Source: Actinokineospora baliensis (lineage in GTDB: Bacteria; Actinomycetota; Actinomycetes; Mycobacteriales; Pseudonocardiaceae). From it: a stretch of 64,000 nt of DNA. A program made the position numbers and the translations under genes. The DNA lies in the NCBI RefSeq assembly GCF_016907695.1, contig NZ_JAFBCK010000001.1, forward strand, positions 2,232,001-2,296,000, in the 5' to 3' direction. The notes under the pieces were generated by a model. That model had not been told where the DNA came from. It worked only from the letters and a program-made list of their open reading frames with translations, and did not search any database. Below are positions 28,335-40,425 of the stretch, piece after piece (position 1 is the first letter of the stretch; every line of letters starts with the position of its first letter).

Positions 28335-29703
28335 CCGAGGCGATCTCCGTGACGGCCGCCCGCAGCCGGTCCACCGACAGCGCCGCGTAGCCGACCACCA
28401 GCCCGGGGAACGGGCTCGTCGACAGCGCGTAGCCCGACAGCGCGGGGGCGTTGATGCCGCGTCGGGCGAGCTCCTCCTGCAGGGCCTTGTCGTCGGTGCC
28501 CGCCGGTAGCCGCAACACGAGGTGCAGGCCCGCGGCGACGCCGTGCGGCTGCCAGTCCGGCAGTTCACTGGCCACGGAGGAGAGCAGGGCGTCCCGTCGC
28601 CGCCGGTAGAGCTGGCGGCTGCGGCGCAGGTGCCGGTCGTACCCGCCCGAGCGCAGCAGGTGGGCCAGGGCGGCCTGGGGCATGGGGGAGCAGCCCAGGT
28701 CGGACAGGCGTTTGTGGTCGACCACCCGGTCCCGCAGTGCAGCGGGCACGACCATCCACCCCAGCCGGATCGCGGGGGCCAAGACCTTGCTCACGCTCCC
28801 GAGGTAGACGACCCGGTCGCGGTCGAGCACCTGGGTCGTCCCCACGGCCGGTCGGTCGTACCGGTGCTCGGCGTCGTAGTCGTCCTCCAGCACGTACCCG
28901 TCGCGTTCGCGAGCCCAGCTCACCAGCGCCCGGCGGCGCTGGGGGCTCAGGACGACCCCCAGGGGGAACTGGTGGGCCGACGTCACCAGCACCGCCCGAC
29001 ACCCCGTGCGCGGCAACAGGTCCACCCGCATGCCGTCCTCGTCGACCGGGACCGGCACCGGACGCAGCCCGTGCGCGGTCAGCGCCTCAACCGACCCCGG
29101 GTGCGTCGGATCCTCGACGGCGATGGTCCGGTGCCCCTGACCCCGCAGCACCTGCGCCATGAGCGACTGGCTCTCCGCGACCCCATGCGTGACCACCACG
29201 TCAGCGGCCTCGACCGCCCGCACCCGCCCCAGGTAGGCGGCCAGTTCCGTGCGCAACGCGGGCAGCCCCGCCGGATCCGGATACCCGAGGTCGTCGTCGG
29301 TCAGCGTCGCCAACCCCGCCCTGGTCGCCGCCTGCCACTCCGACCGGGGAAACGCCGACAGCGCGGGCACCCCCGGCCGCAAGTCGTACCGCCACCGAGG
29401 CACCACCGCGACCGGCGGCGGCGCCACGCTCTCAGACCCAACCGGCGTAGCGGCAACCGTCGTCCCCGACCCGTGCTTGGCCCGGAGATACCCCTCAGCC
29501 ACCAACTGCGCGTACACAGCACTGACCGTCCCCCGCGACAACCCAAGCTGCCCCGCCAAATCCCGCGTAGAAGGCAACCGCGCCCCCTGCGTCAACCGGC
29601 CATCCCGAATCGCCGCCCGCACCGCCGCCTCCAGCGCCCGCCCCCGCTGCCCACGCCCAACCTCGCCCATGCCGGGCACCAGGAGTTCGCGGAAGGAGGA
29701 CAT
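28321..29703 (-). CDS. MocR/PdxR-type GntR-aminotransferase regulator
   Basis: 460 residues, ATG at 29703. N-terminal GntR winged HTH (ARLPSTRDLAGQLGLSRGTVSAVYAQLVAEGYL, about 40-72) fused to a fold-type I aminotransferase domain with PLP lysine in YLGSVSKVLAPAIRLGW. Such proteins sense PLP or an amino-acid-PLP adduct. AAGTGGA boxes in front of the divergent EamA transporter gene are probable binding sites. Could be PdxR, but no pdxST genes are near. Confidence 0.9.
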   Translation of the reverse strand: MSSFRELLVPGMGEVGRGQRGRALEAAVRAAIRDGRLTQGARLPSTRDLAGQLGLSRGTVSAVYAQLVAEGYLRAKHGSGTTVAATPVGSESVAPPPVAVVPRWRYDLRPGVPALSAFPRSEWQAATRAGLATLTDDDLGYPDPAGLPALRTELAAYLGRVRAVEAADVVVTHGVAESQSLMAQVLRGQGHRTIAVEDPTHPGSVEALTAHGLRPVPVPVDEDGMRVDLLPRTGCRAVLVTSAHQFPLGVVLSPQRRRALVSWARERDGYVLEDDYDAEHRYDRPAVGTTQVLDRDRVVYLGSVSKVLAPAIRLGWMVVPAALRDRVVDHKRLSDLGCSPMPQAALAHLLRSGGYDRHLRRSRQLYRRRRDALLSSVASELPDWQPHGVAAGLHLVLRLPAGTDDKALQEELARRGINAPALSGYALSTSPFPGLVVGYAALSVDRLRAAVTEIASVSAL

Positions 29704-29890
29704 ACCGCCAGCCTACGGCCCACCCCCGTTCCCGCCGCCCCAGTCGCACCCCCGAGTCGGCCCACCTGGTTGACCACCGGTCCCGGAAGCAGCCACCCAA
29801 CCCAACCCCCCGAGCCGGCCCACCCAACCCAGCCCCCCGGATCAGCCCCATCAGCCTCGCCGCCGCTCTCGGAAGTCGCTCGCCCCAACT

Positions 29891-30035
29891 GCTCGATGGG
29901 GCGAACTTGGTTTGCGCGGGGCCCCTGCGCTACCCGTGGCAGGACCGCAAAGCTGGGGCCGAAAAGCATGGCCCTGTCCGCGCACAACGCTACGGGCACC
30001 GCTCCCCCACGCAAACCAAGTCCGCCCCATCGAGC
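29891..30035 (+). repeat. Dispersed hairpin element, copy 2
   Basis: Terminal inverted repeat CTCGATGGGGCGAACTTGG / CCAAGTCCGCCCCATCGAG (1 mismatch), inner GGACCGCAAAGCTGGGGCC and GAAAAGCATGGCCC core. Sits in the divergent MocR-EamA spacer together with copy 3 in the opposite orientation. Confidence 0.9.
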
Positions 30036-30134
30036 CGCCGCGCCCAGCCCCCCGAGCCAGCCCACCCAAACCCAACTCACCGAGCCAACCCCGCCAGCCT
30101 CACCACCGCTCCTCGGAAGTCGCTGGTGCCAACT

Positions 30135-30279
30135 GCTCGATGGGGTGGACCTGTTTTGTGTGGGGGGACGGCAGTCGTAGCCTTGCCTCGCTGCAGGGCC
30201 ATGCTTTTCGGCCCCTGCTTTGCGGTCCTGCCACGGCTGTCGTAGGGGCCCCACGCAAAACAGGTCCACCGCATCGAGC
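30135..30279 (-). repeat. Dispersed hairpin element, copy 3
   Basis: Opposite orientation to copy 2, 100 bp away. The outer stem reads GGTGGACCTGTTTTG with CAAAACAGGTCCACC, i.e. different bases from copy 2 but still paired. Between the copies and out to 30378 there are only degenerate C-rich repeats and the AAATCGCGGATCC-type flank; no gene. Confidence 0.9.
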
Positions 30280-30378
30280 CTGCACTTAAATCGCGGATCC
30301 GATGCAAGGCGCGAAGCGACGAGCCGAGGATCCGGTGCAATGCCGAAGGCGAGCCGAGATCTCCCAACCCGCCACCCC

Positions 30379-30428
30379 AAGTGGACCAGTCCACACCACC
30401 CGAAGTGGAGCTTCTCCAGGGTCCACTT
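30379..30428 (+). promoter_or_regulatory. MocR-type AAGTGGA operator boxes
   Basis: AAGTGGA at 30379-30385 and 30403-30409 (24-bp direct spacing), with an inverted TCCACTT at 30422-30428; the first is also part of the palindrome GTGGACCAGTCCAC. Similar AAGTGG boxes are the known targets of PdxR/MocR proteins in corynebacteria. They lie just above the EamA start and support a start at 30447 rather than 30381. Confidence 0.6.
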
Positions 30429-31290
30429 CCCAGCGACCCTAACCGGGTGCCCACTTCCCGCTACCGCCTAGCCATCGGCACCGGCCTCCTCACCTCCGCC
30501 ATGATCGGCGGCTCCGTCCCCCTCTCCGGGATGCTCATCAACTTCCCCCTGTTCACCGGCCAGTCCCTGCGCTACGGCGCAGGCGCCCTCCTCCTAGCAG
30601 CCTGGGCCCTAGCCAAACGCGCCCCCATCGCCATCCCCAAGCCCAGAGACTTCCCAGCCCTGATCGCCATCGTCGCCGTAGGCATGCTCGGTTTCAACGC
30701 CGTCATGATCGCCGCCCAGCGCCACGCCGAACCCGGGCTGGTCGCCGCGGTTCTCGGCGGTAGTCCGCTCGTGCTCGCCACCGTCGGCCCGCTGCTGGCC
30801 AAACGGGGCCCCGCAGCCAGGACCCTGCTCGGTGCCGCAGTCGTCGTCGCGGGCGTGGTTGTCCTGTCCGGTGGCGGTAGCTGGGAAGGGCCAGGCCTCC
30901 TGCTGGCAGTGCTGACGATGGTGTGCGAGGCCTGCTTCACCCTCTTCGCCGTGGGCGTGATCGGCAGGATGGGCGGCCTGTCCGTCTCGCTGTGGTGTCA
31001 CGTCATCGCGACGGTCGGTGGTGCGTGCCTCGCTGTGGCCTTCGAAACGTGGCGGACCCCGACCAATCGCGAGTGGACAGCGCTGTCTGTCGTCGCGGTG
31101 CTGACCGTGGTCGCTTTCGTCATCTGGTACCACACGGTGTCTGTACTGGGGGCCGACCGCGCTGGTGTGCTCATCGGGGTGATGCCCGCGGCGGGGTTGT
31201 TCGTGTCCGTCGCGATCGGCTCCCAGGATTTGACGCTCGCGGGTCTCGCGGGTGTCGCTGTGGTGGGGTTGGGGTGTGTGATCGGGCTGC

Positions 31291-32682
<1,392 letters not shown>

Positions 32683-32806
32683 ACCGCCAGTCTCACCCCC
32701 TTCCCGGCCCCGGGCACGGTCAGCTTGCCCACAGCCGAACCTGCCACCGGCCCGGTCGCGGCAATAGGGTGGAACCGGACGCCCACCACGCGGAAGGGCA
32801 GGACGC

Positions 32807-33790
32807 ATGACCGCTCCCACCACCACCGAGGTCGACCTCCTCATCGTCGGCGCAGGCCCCACCGGTCTGTTCGCCGCCTACTACGCCGGGTTCCGAGATC
32901 TCAGCACCGCCGTCGTCGACTCCCTGCCGGAGCCGGGCGGCCAGATCACCGCCATGTACCCGGAGAAGCAGATCTTCGACGTCGCCGGGTTCCCCTCGGT
33001 GCGCGGCCGCGACCTGGTCACCGCGCTCGTCGAGCAGGCGGACCAGTGGAAACCGACCTACCTGCTCGGCCGCCGGGCCCTCACCGTGTCCGAAGTGGAC
33101 GGACGGTTCACCGTGGAGCTCGACGGCGGCGCCGTGGTCGACGCGGGCGCCGTGCTGATCACGGCCGGGATCGGCGAGTTCACCCCGCGCCCGCTGCCCG
33201 CCGGATCGGGGTGGCTCGGCCGGGGCGTGGTGCACTTCGTGCCCTCGCTGGAGGTGCACCGCGACCAGCACGTGGTCATCGTCGGCGGCGGCGACTCGGC
33301 GTTCGACTGGGCGCTGGCGCTGCACCCGATCGCCACCTCGGTGACCCTGGTGCACCGCAGGGCCAAGTTCCGCGCCATGCCCGCGACCGTCCGCCAGGTC
33401 GAGGCCCTGGGCGTCCGCATCATCACCGACGCCCAGGTCACCGAACTGCGCGGTGACGACGACGGCCTGCACGAGGTGGAATTGGCGGTCGGCGGGGAAG
33501 CGGTGGTGCTCCCGGCTCAAGCAGTGGTCGCCGCGCTCGGGTTCACCGCGGACCTGGGGCCCATCGACGCGTGGGGCCTGGAGATCGACCACCGCTCGAT
33601 CAAGGTCGACACCACCATGCGCACCGCGCGGGAGAGGATCTACGCCGCCGGTGATGTCGCCGCCTACCCGGGCAAGGTGAAGCTGATCGCGACAGGCTTC
33701 GGGGAAGCGGCCACAGCGGTGAACAACATCGCTGTGGCGTTGAATCCGGAGGCCCACTTGTTCCCCGGACACTCCAGCAACGCCGAATAG
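32807..33790 (+). CDS. Ferredoxin/flavodoxin--NADP+ reductase (TrxR-like)
   Basis: 327 residues, ATG at 32807 with GGAAGGG upstream. FAD site [17 protein letters not shown] site [14 protein letters not shown], second FAD site [22 protein letters not shown]. Lacks the CxxC of thioredoxin reductase, which marks type 2 (YumC-like) FNR. Supplies electrons to ferredoxins, e.g. for P450s. Confidence 0.9.
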   Translation: MTAPTTTEVDLLIVGAGPTGLFAAYYAGFRDLSTAVVDSLPEPGGQITAMYPEKQIFDVAGFPSVRGRDLVTALVEQADQWKPTYLLGRRALTVSEVDGRFTVELDGGAVVDAGAVLITAGIGEFTPRPLPAGSGWLGRGVVHFVPSLEVHRDQHVVIVGGGDSAFDWALALHPIATSVTLVHRRAKFRAMPATVRQVEALGVRIITDAQVTELRGDDDGLHEVELAVGGEAVVLPAQAVVAALGFTADLGPIDAWGLEIDHRSIKVDTTMRTARERIYAAGDVAAYPGKVKLIATGFGEAATAVNNIAVALNPEAHLFPGHSSNAE

Positions 33791-33803
33791 GCCTATAGAC
33801 GCA

Positions 33804-33838
33804 AGAAAGGCGGCGGAGTGAGACTCCGCCGCCTTTCT
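33804..33838. terminator. Bidirectional terminator
   Basis: AGAAAGGCGGCGGAGT and ACTCCGCCGCCTTTCT, perfect 16-bp arms with a 3-nt loop, between the convergent FNR and L,D-transpeptidase genes. Confidence 0.92.
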
Positions 33839-33847
33839 GCGTGAGAA

Positions 33848-34504
33848 CTAAGCGACGACCTGAACGATGTCACCGACGGAAAGGCCGTTGTAGTAAGCCT
33901 TCGCCGCTGACGCCGACAGGTGGATGCAGCCGTGGCTCTGGACCTTCAGGCTGCCCTGGTGGAAGGCGATGCCGCCGTTGAAGAACACCGAGTAGGGCAT
34001 CGGGGCGTTGTCGAACTCCCGGCTCTTGTGGTCGATGTCCTTCCAGCCCACCTTGAACGTGCCCACCGGGGTCCGGTAGCCCGGCCTGCCGTGGGTGATC
34101 GGCACCGGCCCCAGCACGACCTTGCCGTCCTTGAGCAGCCACGACTGGTTCGCCGACAGGTCGATGCACGCCGAGGCCGTCGCCGCGCACGGCACACCCG
34201 CGACGGGCGGCGGGACGGGCTTGGTGGTCGTCGGCTTGGGCTTGGGCTTCGTCGTCGTGGTGGTCGGCTTCTTGACCGTGGTCGTCGTGGTCGGCGCGAC
34301 CGTGGTGGTGGTCGTAGTCGTCGGAGCCACGGTGGTCGTCGTTGTGGTGGTGGTCGTGGGGGTCGTTGTCGTCGCCTGGGTCGTCGACTGGACCGACCCG
34401 GGCTGGACCTGCGCGGCCGGGGCTGCGTCACCGGTGCCACATGCCGTTGCCAGCAGCGCGGCCGCGGTGAGCCCCGCGGCCGCGATCAGCCGGTTGACCT
34501 TCAT
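33848..34504 (-). CDS. L,D-transpeptidase lipoprotein
   Basis: 218 residues, ATG at 34504. Lipobox LATAC (Cys22). Residues about 40-100 are a Thr/Val/Pro/Lys low-complexity stalk. The YkuD domain follows: THGRPGYRTPVGTFKV and SHGCIHLS with catalytic Cys193. Makes 3-3 crosslinks or attaches proteins to peptidoglycan. The smaller catalytic core without an Ig-like domain differs from mycobacterial LdtA/B. Confidence 0.9.
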   Translation of the reverse strand: MKVNRLIAAAGLTAAALLATACGTGDAAPAAQVQPGSVQSTTQATTTTPTTTTTTTTTVAPTTTTTTTVAPTTTTTVKKPTTTTTKPKPKPTTTKPVPPPVAGVPCAATASACIDLSANQSWLLKDGKVVLGPVPITHGRPGYRTPVGTFKVGWKDIDHKSREFDNAPMPYSVFFNGGIAFHQGSLKVQSHGCIHLSASAAKAYYNGLSVGDIVQVVA

Positions 34505-34619
34505 GCTCGCTCCTCGACTACCCCAGCGGGCGTCCCCACGGATGCCCCGTCGTCAACAATGACGACCACGGGGGTGGTGGGGTTGTCGACCGCGACCGAT
34601 CCGTTACCCGGAGCGCGGT

Positions 34620-35675
34620 TTACGGAAGCGGCGGGATCGCGTCGGCCTCGGCCAGGTCGAAGTCCACCGACGAGTACTCGCGCAGCTTGGTCAGCCGGTG
34701 GAAGCCGTCGATCATGCGGACCGTGCCGGACTTCGAGCGCATGACGATCGACTGGGTGGTGCAGCCACCCGAGCGGTAGTGCACCCCCCGCAGCAGGTCA
34801 CCGTCGGTCACCCCGGTGGCGCAGAAGAACACGTTGTCGCCGCGCACCAGGTCGTCGGTCAGCAGCACCCGGTCCAGGTCGTGGCCCGCCTCGATGGCCT
34901 TGGCCCGCTCCGCGTCGTCCTTGGGCCACAACCGGCCCTGGATCGCCCCGCCCATGCACTTGAGCGCGGCCGCGGCGATGATCCCCTCGGGGGTGCCGCC
35001 GATGCCCAGCAGCAGGTCGACCCCGGTGTTGGGCCGCGCGGCCGAGATCGCGCCAGCCACGTCGCCGTCGGAGATGAAGTGGATCCGCGCGCCCGCCTCG
35101 CGGACCTCCTTGACCAGGCTCTCGTGCCGGGGCCGGTCCAGCACGCACACCGTCACGTCGGAGACGTCGGTGCTCTTGGCGCGCGCGACCCGGCGGATGT
35201 TCTCCGCCACCGGCGCGGTGATGTCCACCACGTCGGCCGCCTCCGGGCCCACCGCCAGCTTCTCCATGTAGAACACCGCGGACGGGTCGAACATCGCGCC
35301 GCGCTCGGCGACCGCGAGCACCGCGAGCGCGTTCGGCATGCCCTTGGACATCAGCGTGGTGCCGTCGATCGGGTCCACCGCGACGTCGCAGTCGGGGCCG
35401 TCGCCGTTGCCGACCTCCTCGCCGTTGTAGAGCATCGGCGCCTCGTCCTTCTCGCCCTCGCCGATGACCACCACGCCGCGCATCGAGACCGTGCCGACCA
35501 GCTTGCGCATCGCGTCGACCGCGGCCTGGTCACCGCCGTTCTTGTCGCCCCGGCCCACCCAGCGACCCGCCGCCATCGCCGCAGCCTCGGTCACCCGGAC
35601 CAACTCCAGCGCGAGGTTGCGGTCGGGTGCCTCCCGGCGGCGCTCAGGGCTCGAACTGGTGGTCGGAGTGCTCAT
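34620..35675 (-). CDS. glpX: Class II fructose-1,6-bisphosphatase
   Basis: 351 residues, ATG at 35675 behind GGGAGG. Gluconeogenic FBPase. [23 protein letters not shown] (metal site), and VLDRPRHE are GlpX hallmarks. The sole FBPase type known in mycobacteria (Rv1099c), in matching position. Confidence 0.95.
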   Translation of the reverse strand: MSTPTTSSSPERRREAPDRNLALELVRVTEAAAMAAGRWVGRGDKNGGDQAAVDAMRKLVGTVSMRGVVVIGEGEKDEAPMLYNGEEVGNGDGPDCDVAVDPIDGTTLMSKGMPNALAVLAVAERGAMFDPSAVFYMEKLAVGPEAADVVDITAPVAENIRRVARAKSTDVSDVTVCVLDRPRHESLVKEVREAGARIHFISDGDVAGAISAARPNTGVDLLLGIGGTPEGIIAAAALKCMGGAIQGRLWPKDDAERAKAIEAGHDLDRVLLTDDLVRGDNVFFCATGVTDGDLLRGVHYRSGGCTTQSIVMRSKSGTVRMIDGFHRLTKLREYSSVDFDLAEADAIPPLP

Positions 35676-35829
35676 ACTGCCTCCCGGATCGGCGCGGGCA
35701 GCCTGCGGCAGTGCAGACCAATCCGCATCCTCCCAGACCAGGGTGTGTACCTGCCTAGCTCGATCGCCGTGCCGCTCGTCACTGGTGGCTCCCGCGCGGC
35801 CCCCGATCGGCGGTTGCGATTATGGGCGG

Positions 35830-36366
35830 ATGGCACCCGGCAACCGGCTGACCCACGGTCCGCGCGACATCGTCCTGTCGCTGCTGGCCCTGCTGATCAT
35901 CATCGGCGCCCCGCTGGTGCTCACCAGGGCCTGCACCTTCAGCCCCGGCGCGCCCCAGGCCGACCCGGCCTCGGCGCCCAAGGTCGACGTCGCCGACAGC
36001 CTCGGCCGCGCCCAGGCGCCGTTCCGGGTCCGGGTGCCGTCCGTGCCGTCGGCGTGGCAGGGCAACTCGGTCAGCAGCGGCCGGGTGGACCCGTCGGGCC
36101 GGGTGGTGCGGGCGGGCTGGCTGACCCCGGACCGGTTCATCCAGCTCAGCCAGTCCGACGCCGAGCTCACCGACCTCGTCGCCGCCGAGACCGGCACCCA
36201 GGGGCTGGCCACCGGCGTCGAGGACGTCGACGGGACACAGTGGACGGTCTTCCCCGGGCGCCGCGACGAGCAGGCCTGGGTCGCCGACGTGGGCGGGGTG
36301 CGGTTGCTGATCACCGGCAGCGCCACCGCCGAGGAGTTCCGCACCCTCGCGGCGGCAGCTGCCTAG
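35830..36366 (+). CDS. DUF4245 membrane protein
   Basis: 178 residues, ATG at 35830, no strong RBS. One N-terminal TM helix (about 15-33), then an extracytoplasmic domain (WQGNSVSS..., [15 protein letters not shown]). Fits DUF4245 (Rv1100c-like), always near glpX. Its stop overlaps the ispH stop by 4 nt. Function unknown. Confidence 0.82.
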   Translation: MAPGNRLTHGPRDIVLSLLALLIIIGAPLVLTRACTFSPGAPQADPASAPKVDVADSLGRAQAPFRVRVPSVPSAWQGNSVSSGRVDPSGRVVRAGWLTPDRFIQLSQSDAELTDLVAAETGTQGLATGVEDVDGTQWTVFPGRRDEQAWVADVGGVRLLITGSATAEEFRTLAAAAA

Positions 36367-37328
36367 GGCTTCGCGGCCTGCTTGAGGCCCTTGCGCAGCT
36401 CGGCGGGCAGGGAGAAGGCGACCTTCTCCTCGGCGGTGGTGATCTCCTCGATCTCGCCGTAGCCGCGCTCGGCCAGCCAGGCCAGCAGGTCCATCACCAG
36501 GTTGTCGGGCACCGACGCGCCGCTGGTCACCCCGACCGTGCTGACCCCGGCCAACCACGACTCGTCGACCTCGTGGGCGAAGTCCACCAGGTACGAGGCC
36601 TTCGCGCCCGCCTGCAGCGCCACCTCCACCAGCCGCTTGGAGTTCGACGAGTTCTGCGAGCCGACCACGATCACCAGCTCGCACTCCGGCGCCATCGCCT
36701 TCACCGCGAACTGGCGGTTCGACGTGGCGTAGCAGATGTCGTCGCTGGGCGGGTTCTGCAGCAGTGGGAACCGCTCGCGCAGCTGGTCCACCCGTTCCAT
36801 CGTCTCGTCGACCGACAGCGTCGTCTGCGAGAGCCAGATCACCTTGGACGGGTCGCGCACCTCCACCTTGGCCACGTCCTCGGCGGTGTCCACCAGCTGC
36901 ACGTGGTCGGGTGCCTCACCGGCGGTGCCCTCGACCTCCTCGTGGCCCTCGTGGCCGATGAGCAGGATGTCGTAGTCGTCCTTGGCGAACCGCTTGGCCT
37001 CGAAGTGGACCTTGGTGACCAGCGGGCAGGTGGCGTCGATGGTCCGCAGGTTGCGCTGGGCGGCCTGGTCGTGGACGGCGGGGGAGACCCCGTGCGCGGA
37101 GAACACCACGAGCGCGCCCTCGGGCACCTCGTCCGCCTCGTCGACGAAGATCGCGCCCCGCTCGCGCAGCGTCGCCACGACGTGCTTGTTGTGGACGATC
37201 TCCTTGCGCACGTACACCGGTGGGCCGTAGGTCTCCAGGGCCTTCTCCACGGTGATCACCGCGCGGTCGACCCCGGCGCAGTAGCCGCGCGGCTTGGCCA
37301 GCAGGACGCGTTTGGTGGTGGCGCTCAT
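36363..37328 (-). CDS. ispH: 4-hydroxy-3-methylbut-2-enyl diphosphate reductase
   Basis: 321 residues, ATG at 37328. Last step of the MEP pathway to IPP/DMAPP; [4Fe-4S] enzyme. The three cluster cysteines are visible in RGYCAGV (C17), [11 protein letters not shown] and [18 protein letters not shown] near the C-terminus binds substrate. Feeds the prenyl synthase encoded at 16535. Confidence 0.96.
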   Translation of the reverse strand: MSATTKRVLLAKPRGYCAGVDRAVITVEKALETYGPPVYVRKEIVHNKHVVATLRERGAIFVDEADEVPEGALVVFSAHGVSPAVHDQAAQRNLRTIDATCPLVTKVHFEAKRFAKDDYDILLIGHEGHEEVEGTAGEAPDHVQLVDTAEDVAKVEVRDPSKVIWLSQTTLSVDETMERVDQLRERFPLLQNPPSDDICYATSNRQFAVKAMAPECELVIVVGSQNSSNSKRLVEVALQAGAKASYLVDFAHEVDESWLAGVSTVGVTSGASVPDNLVMDLLAWLAERGYGEIEEITTAEEKVAFSLPAELRKGLKQAAKP

Positions 37329-37424
37329 GCCGTCCAGGGTACGGCCGTGCGGCCCAGGGCTCCTGTTCGGTCGGTGTCGGGGCCCTCACTGTGCAGATCG
37401 TGCCGACTCGGGCAGGCTAGGAGC

Positions 37425-37955
37425 ATGAAGTCTCTCCCCCTGCCGCTGCGGGTCGCGGCCGGGCTCGCCGCCACCGCGCTGGAGCACGCCCGCGACCTGC
37501 CCACCCGGATCGCCGGGCTGCCGGTCACCGTGGCCAGCCAGGCGCTGCAGGTGTCCATGCGGGTGCAGCAGCACGTCACCGAGCTCGCCATCAAGGGCGA
37601 CGAGGCGATCGCCGCGCTGCGGCCGGTGGAGGACGAGCCCGAGTGGGCGACCTTCGACGAGGACCTCGACGACGCCGACGACCAGCCGGCCGCCTTCGAC
37701 CAGGTGACTGAAGAGGACCTGACCGAAGAGGACCCGGCCGAGGACGCGGTGCCCGGACCCGCGTCGGTGCCCAACTACGGGGAGCTGTCGCTGGCGCAAC
37801 TGCGCGCCAGGCTGCGCGGCTTCGACGTCGAAGCGCTGGAGGAGCTGCTGGCGCACGAGCGGGCCACGGAGAACCGGCCGTCGTTCGTGGGCATGCTGAC
37901 CCGCCGCTTGGCCACCGTGCGGGACTCCGCCGGGCAGGACCCGTCCGCCACGTGA
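37425..37955 (+). CDS. Lipid droplet-associated-type protein
   Basis: 176 residues, ATG at 37425 with TAGGAG upstream. Amphipathic N-terminal helices ([23 protein letters not shown]..., about 1-60), acidic low-complexity middle, then a short helical domain ([28 protein letters not shown]). Similar proteins beside xseA in other Pseudonocardiales carry a lipid-droplet-association name; I rely on memory for that. Ends 4 nt inside xseA. Confidence 0.65.
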   Translation: MKSLPLPLRVAAGLAATALEHARDLPTRIAGLPVTVASQALQVSMRVQQHVTELAIKGDEAIAALRPVEDEPEWATFDEDLDDADDQPAAFDQVTEEDLTEEDPAEDAVPGPASVPNYGELSLAQLRARLRGFDVEALEELLAHERATENRPSFVGMLTRRLATVRDSAGQDPSAT

Positions 37956-39190
37956 GCGCCCCCACCGCGGAAGAGCCGTGGCCGGTCCGCACGGTCGCCC
38001 GCAAGATCGCCGACTGGGTCAACCGGCTTGGCACCGTGTGGGTGGAGGGCCAGGTCACCCAGATCTCCGCGCGACCCGGCACCGGAACCGCGTTCCTCAC
38101 GCTGCGCGACCCGGCCGCGGACGTGTCGATGACGGTCACCTGCTCGACGCAGATGCTGCGCGGGCAGGAGCCGCCGCTGGCCGACGGCGCCAGGGTCGTG
38201 GTGCACGCCAAGCCCACCTTCTACCTCAACCGCGGCACGCTGAGCCTGCGCGCCGACGAGATCCGCGCGGTCGGCGTCGGTGAACTGCTGGCCAGGGTCG
38301 AGCGCCTGCGCAGGCTGTTGGCCGCCGAGGGCCTGTTCGACCCGAGGCGCAAGCGCCGCCCACCGTTCCTGCCCGCCAAGGTCGGCCTGATCACCGGCCG
38401 CGCCTCGGCCGCCGAGCGAGACGTGCTGGCCAACGCCACCGCCCGCTGGCCCGCCGTGGCGTTCCGGGTGGAGAACGTCGCGGTGCAGGGCGCGCTGGCC
38501 GTGCCGCAGATCCTCGACGCGCTGCGCGTGCTCGACCGCGACCCCGACGTCGAGGTGATCGTCATCGCCCGCGGCGGCGGCAGCGTCGAGGACCTGCTGC
38601 CGTTCTCCGACGAGGCGCTGTGCCGCGCGGTCGCCGACTGCCGCACCCCGGTGCTCAGCGCGATCGGCCACGAACCGGACACCCCGCTGCTCGACCACGT
38701 CGCCGACGTGCGCTGCTCGACCCCGACCGACGCGGGCAAGCGGGTGGTGCCCGATGTCGCCGAGGAGTCGGCCAGGGTCCGCCAGCTGCGCGACCGGGCC
38801 CGCCGGGCGTTGCACGGATGGGTGGATCGGGAGGTCCGGTTGCTCACCCAGCTGCGCAGCCGCCCGGTGCTCGCCGACCCGATCACCCCGCTGGCGCGGC
38901 GCGCCGAGCAGGTGGATTCCCTGGTCGAACGGGCCCGCCGGGCCCTGCTCGCGCGGGTGGCCGAGGAGCGCGCGGCGCTGACCGCGACGAAAGCCCGCTT
39001 GACGACCTTGGGGCCAGCCGCCACCCTTGCGCGAGGGTACGCGGTCGTACAGCACACCGATGCCGACGGGACTCCCCGGGTTCTCCGCTCGATCGAGGAC
39101 GCCACCGAGGGCACCGCCCTGCGCATCCGGCTCGCCGACGGCGCACTGCACGCGGTCGCCACCGGCGACCGGGAGGGCGAAGGGAGCTGA
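37952..39190 (+). CDS. xseA: Exodeoxyribonuclease VII large subunit
   Basis: 412 residues, GTG at 37952 overlapping the previous stop (GTGA). N-terminal OB fold ([22 protein letters not shown]), catalytic region [30 protein letters not shown] and [17 protein letters not shown], then a long coiled coil for XseB binding. Degrades single-stranded DNA in either direction. Full length. Confidence 0.95.
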   Translation: MSAPTAEEPWPVRTVARKIADWVNRLGTVWVEGQVTQISARPGTGTAFLTLRDPAADVSMTVTCSTQMLRGQEPPLADGARVVVHAKPTFYLNRGTLSLRADEIRAVGVGELLARVERLRRLLAAEGLFDPRRKRRPPFLPAKVGLITGRASAAERDVLANATARWPAVAFRVENVAVQGALAVPQILDALRVLDRDPDVEVIVIARGGGSVEDLLPFSDEALCRAVADCRTPVLSAIGHEPDTPLLDHVADVRCSTPTDAGKRVVPDVAEESARVRQLRDRARRALHGWVDREVRLLTQLRSRPVLADPITPLARRAEQVDSLVERARRALLARVAEERAALTATKARLTTLGPAATLARGYAVVQHTDADGTPRVLRSIEDATEGTALRIRLADGALHAVATGDREGEGS

Positions 39191-39198
39191 TCCGGCCG

Positions 39199-39594
39199 AT
39201 GCGGACCTGTCGCGAGCCGACGTTCCTCCCGCTCACCCTGTCCACGGTCGTCCGAGCCACCCCCGGCCCGGCCACCCTGGCCGTCCACGCCACCGCCCGC
39301 CGCGCCGACTCCGCCGCCGCCGAGTGCTGGGCCGCCCTCCTAGCAGGCTGCGACTCCCCCGGAAAGCACCAACTCCCCCAGCGCCTGCGCGAACTCTCGG
39401 CCGCCGCCACCCCCCACGCCACCGAGTCACACCGCGGCAAGATCGACCAAGCCCGCACCAGGATCGAAGAAGCCCTCACCGACCGCGACGGCGAAGACTT
39501 CGCCGAAGCCTTCATCGGCTACGACCAAGCAGTGGCGACCGCCCTGGCCCGCGCCAACAACCGACAGGAAACCGGTGACAGAACCTGGGTATGA
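39199..39594 (+). CDS. Hypothetical protein between xseA and xseB
   Basis: 131 residues, ATG at 39199. Mostly helical and Ala/Arg-rich; no recognised domain. It is closed in by the xseA stop (8 bp upstream) and overlaps the xseB start by 20 bp, so it is co-translated with the nuclease subunits. M. tuberculosis has no gene in this position. Strong third-position G/C supports coding. Confidence 0.6.
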   Translation: MRTCREPTFLPLTLSTVVRATPGPATLAVHATARRADSAAAECWAALLAGCDSPGKHQLPQRLRELSAAATPHATESHRGKIDQARTRIEEALTDRDGEDFAEAFIGYDQAVATALARANNRQETGDRTWV

Positions 39595-39778
39595 ACAAGC
39601 CCGCGACGAACTGGCGTCCGTGGTCGCCAAACTGGAAGCGGGCGGTCTGTCGCTGGAGGACTCACTGGTCCTGTGGGAACGCGGAGAATCCCTCGCCAAA
39701 ATCTGCGACCGCCACCTGGCAGGCGCACGGGAACGCGTAGAAACCGCCCTGGCCGCAGCCGAAGCCGAAGACAAGTAG
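39575..39778 (+). CDS. xseB: Exodeoxyribonuclease VII small subunit
   Basis: 67 residues, GTG at 39575. Two-helix Xse[44 protein letters not shown], with the family's short amphipathic start. Wraps the XseA coiled coil. Starts inside the preceding ORF, which implies coupled translation. Confidence 0.93.
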   Translation: MTEPGYEQARDELASVVAKLEAGGLSLEDSLVLWERGESLAKICDRHLAGARERVETALAAAEAEDK

Positions 39779-39953
39779 TCCCAGGGGACCAGCCCGCTGG
39801 ACCTCCGGTGCCACCCCAGCCCACCGAGGCCCACCGAGCCCACCCCGCCAGCTCACCTCTCAGGCCGACCCTGCCCCCGCCCGACCACCGCTCCCAGAAG
39901 CAGGCGCGCCACCCAGCTCGCCGAGCCGACCCACTTGGTCGACCACCGCTGCC

Positions 39954-40425
39954 CGGAAGTCGCTGGTGCCACCCCAACTCACCGAGTCGGCCCACCCAAA
40001 CCCAGCCCGCCGAGTCCACCCCGCCGGCCCGGCCACTGGACACTCGGAAGTCGCTGGTGCCACCCCAACTCACCGAGTCGGCCCACCCAAACCCAGCCCG
40101 CCGAGTCCACCCCGCCGGCCCGGCCACTGGACACTCGGAAGTCGCTGGTGCCACCCCAACTCACCGAGTCGGCCCACCCAAACCCAGCCCGCCGAGTCCA
40201 CCCCGCCGGCCCGGCCACTGGACACTCGGAAGTCGCTGGTGCCACCCCAACTCACCGAGTCAGCCCACCCAAACCCAACCCACCGAGCCAACCCCGCCAG
40301 CCCGACCACCGCCCCTCGGAGTCGCTGGTGCCAACCCAGCCCACCGAGTCGGCCCACCCAAACCCAGCCCGCCGAGTCAGCCCACCCAACTCGGCCACCG
40401 CTCCCGGAAGTCGCTGGTGCCAACT
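39954..40425. repeat. 91-bp tandem repeat array
   Basis: The marker CGGAAGTCGCTGGTGCC recurs at 39954, 40045, 40136, 40227, (40317, degenerate) and 40405: periods 91, 91, 91, 90, 88. The first three units are almost identical. 91 is not a multiple of three and no ORF is sustained; the array runs straight into hairpin element 4. The 39779-39953 stretch is the same degenerate C-rich repeat. No gene. Confidence 0.92.

Noticed and set aside
34698..37424. Very long plus-strand frame across glpX, DUF4245 and ispH
   Set aside because: Shadow of minus-strand glpX and ispH; only the last 176 codons (37425-37955) are a real gene.
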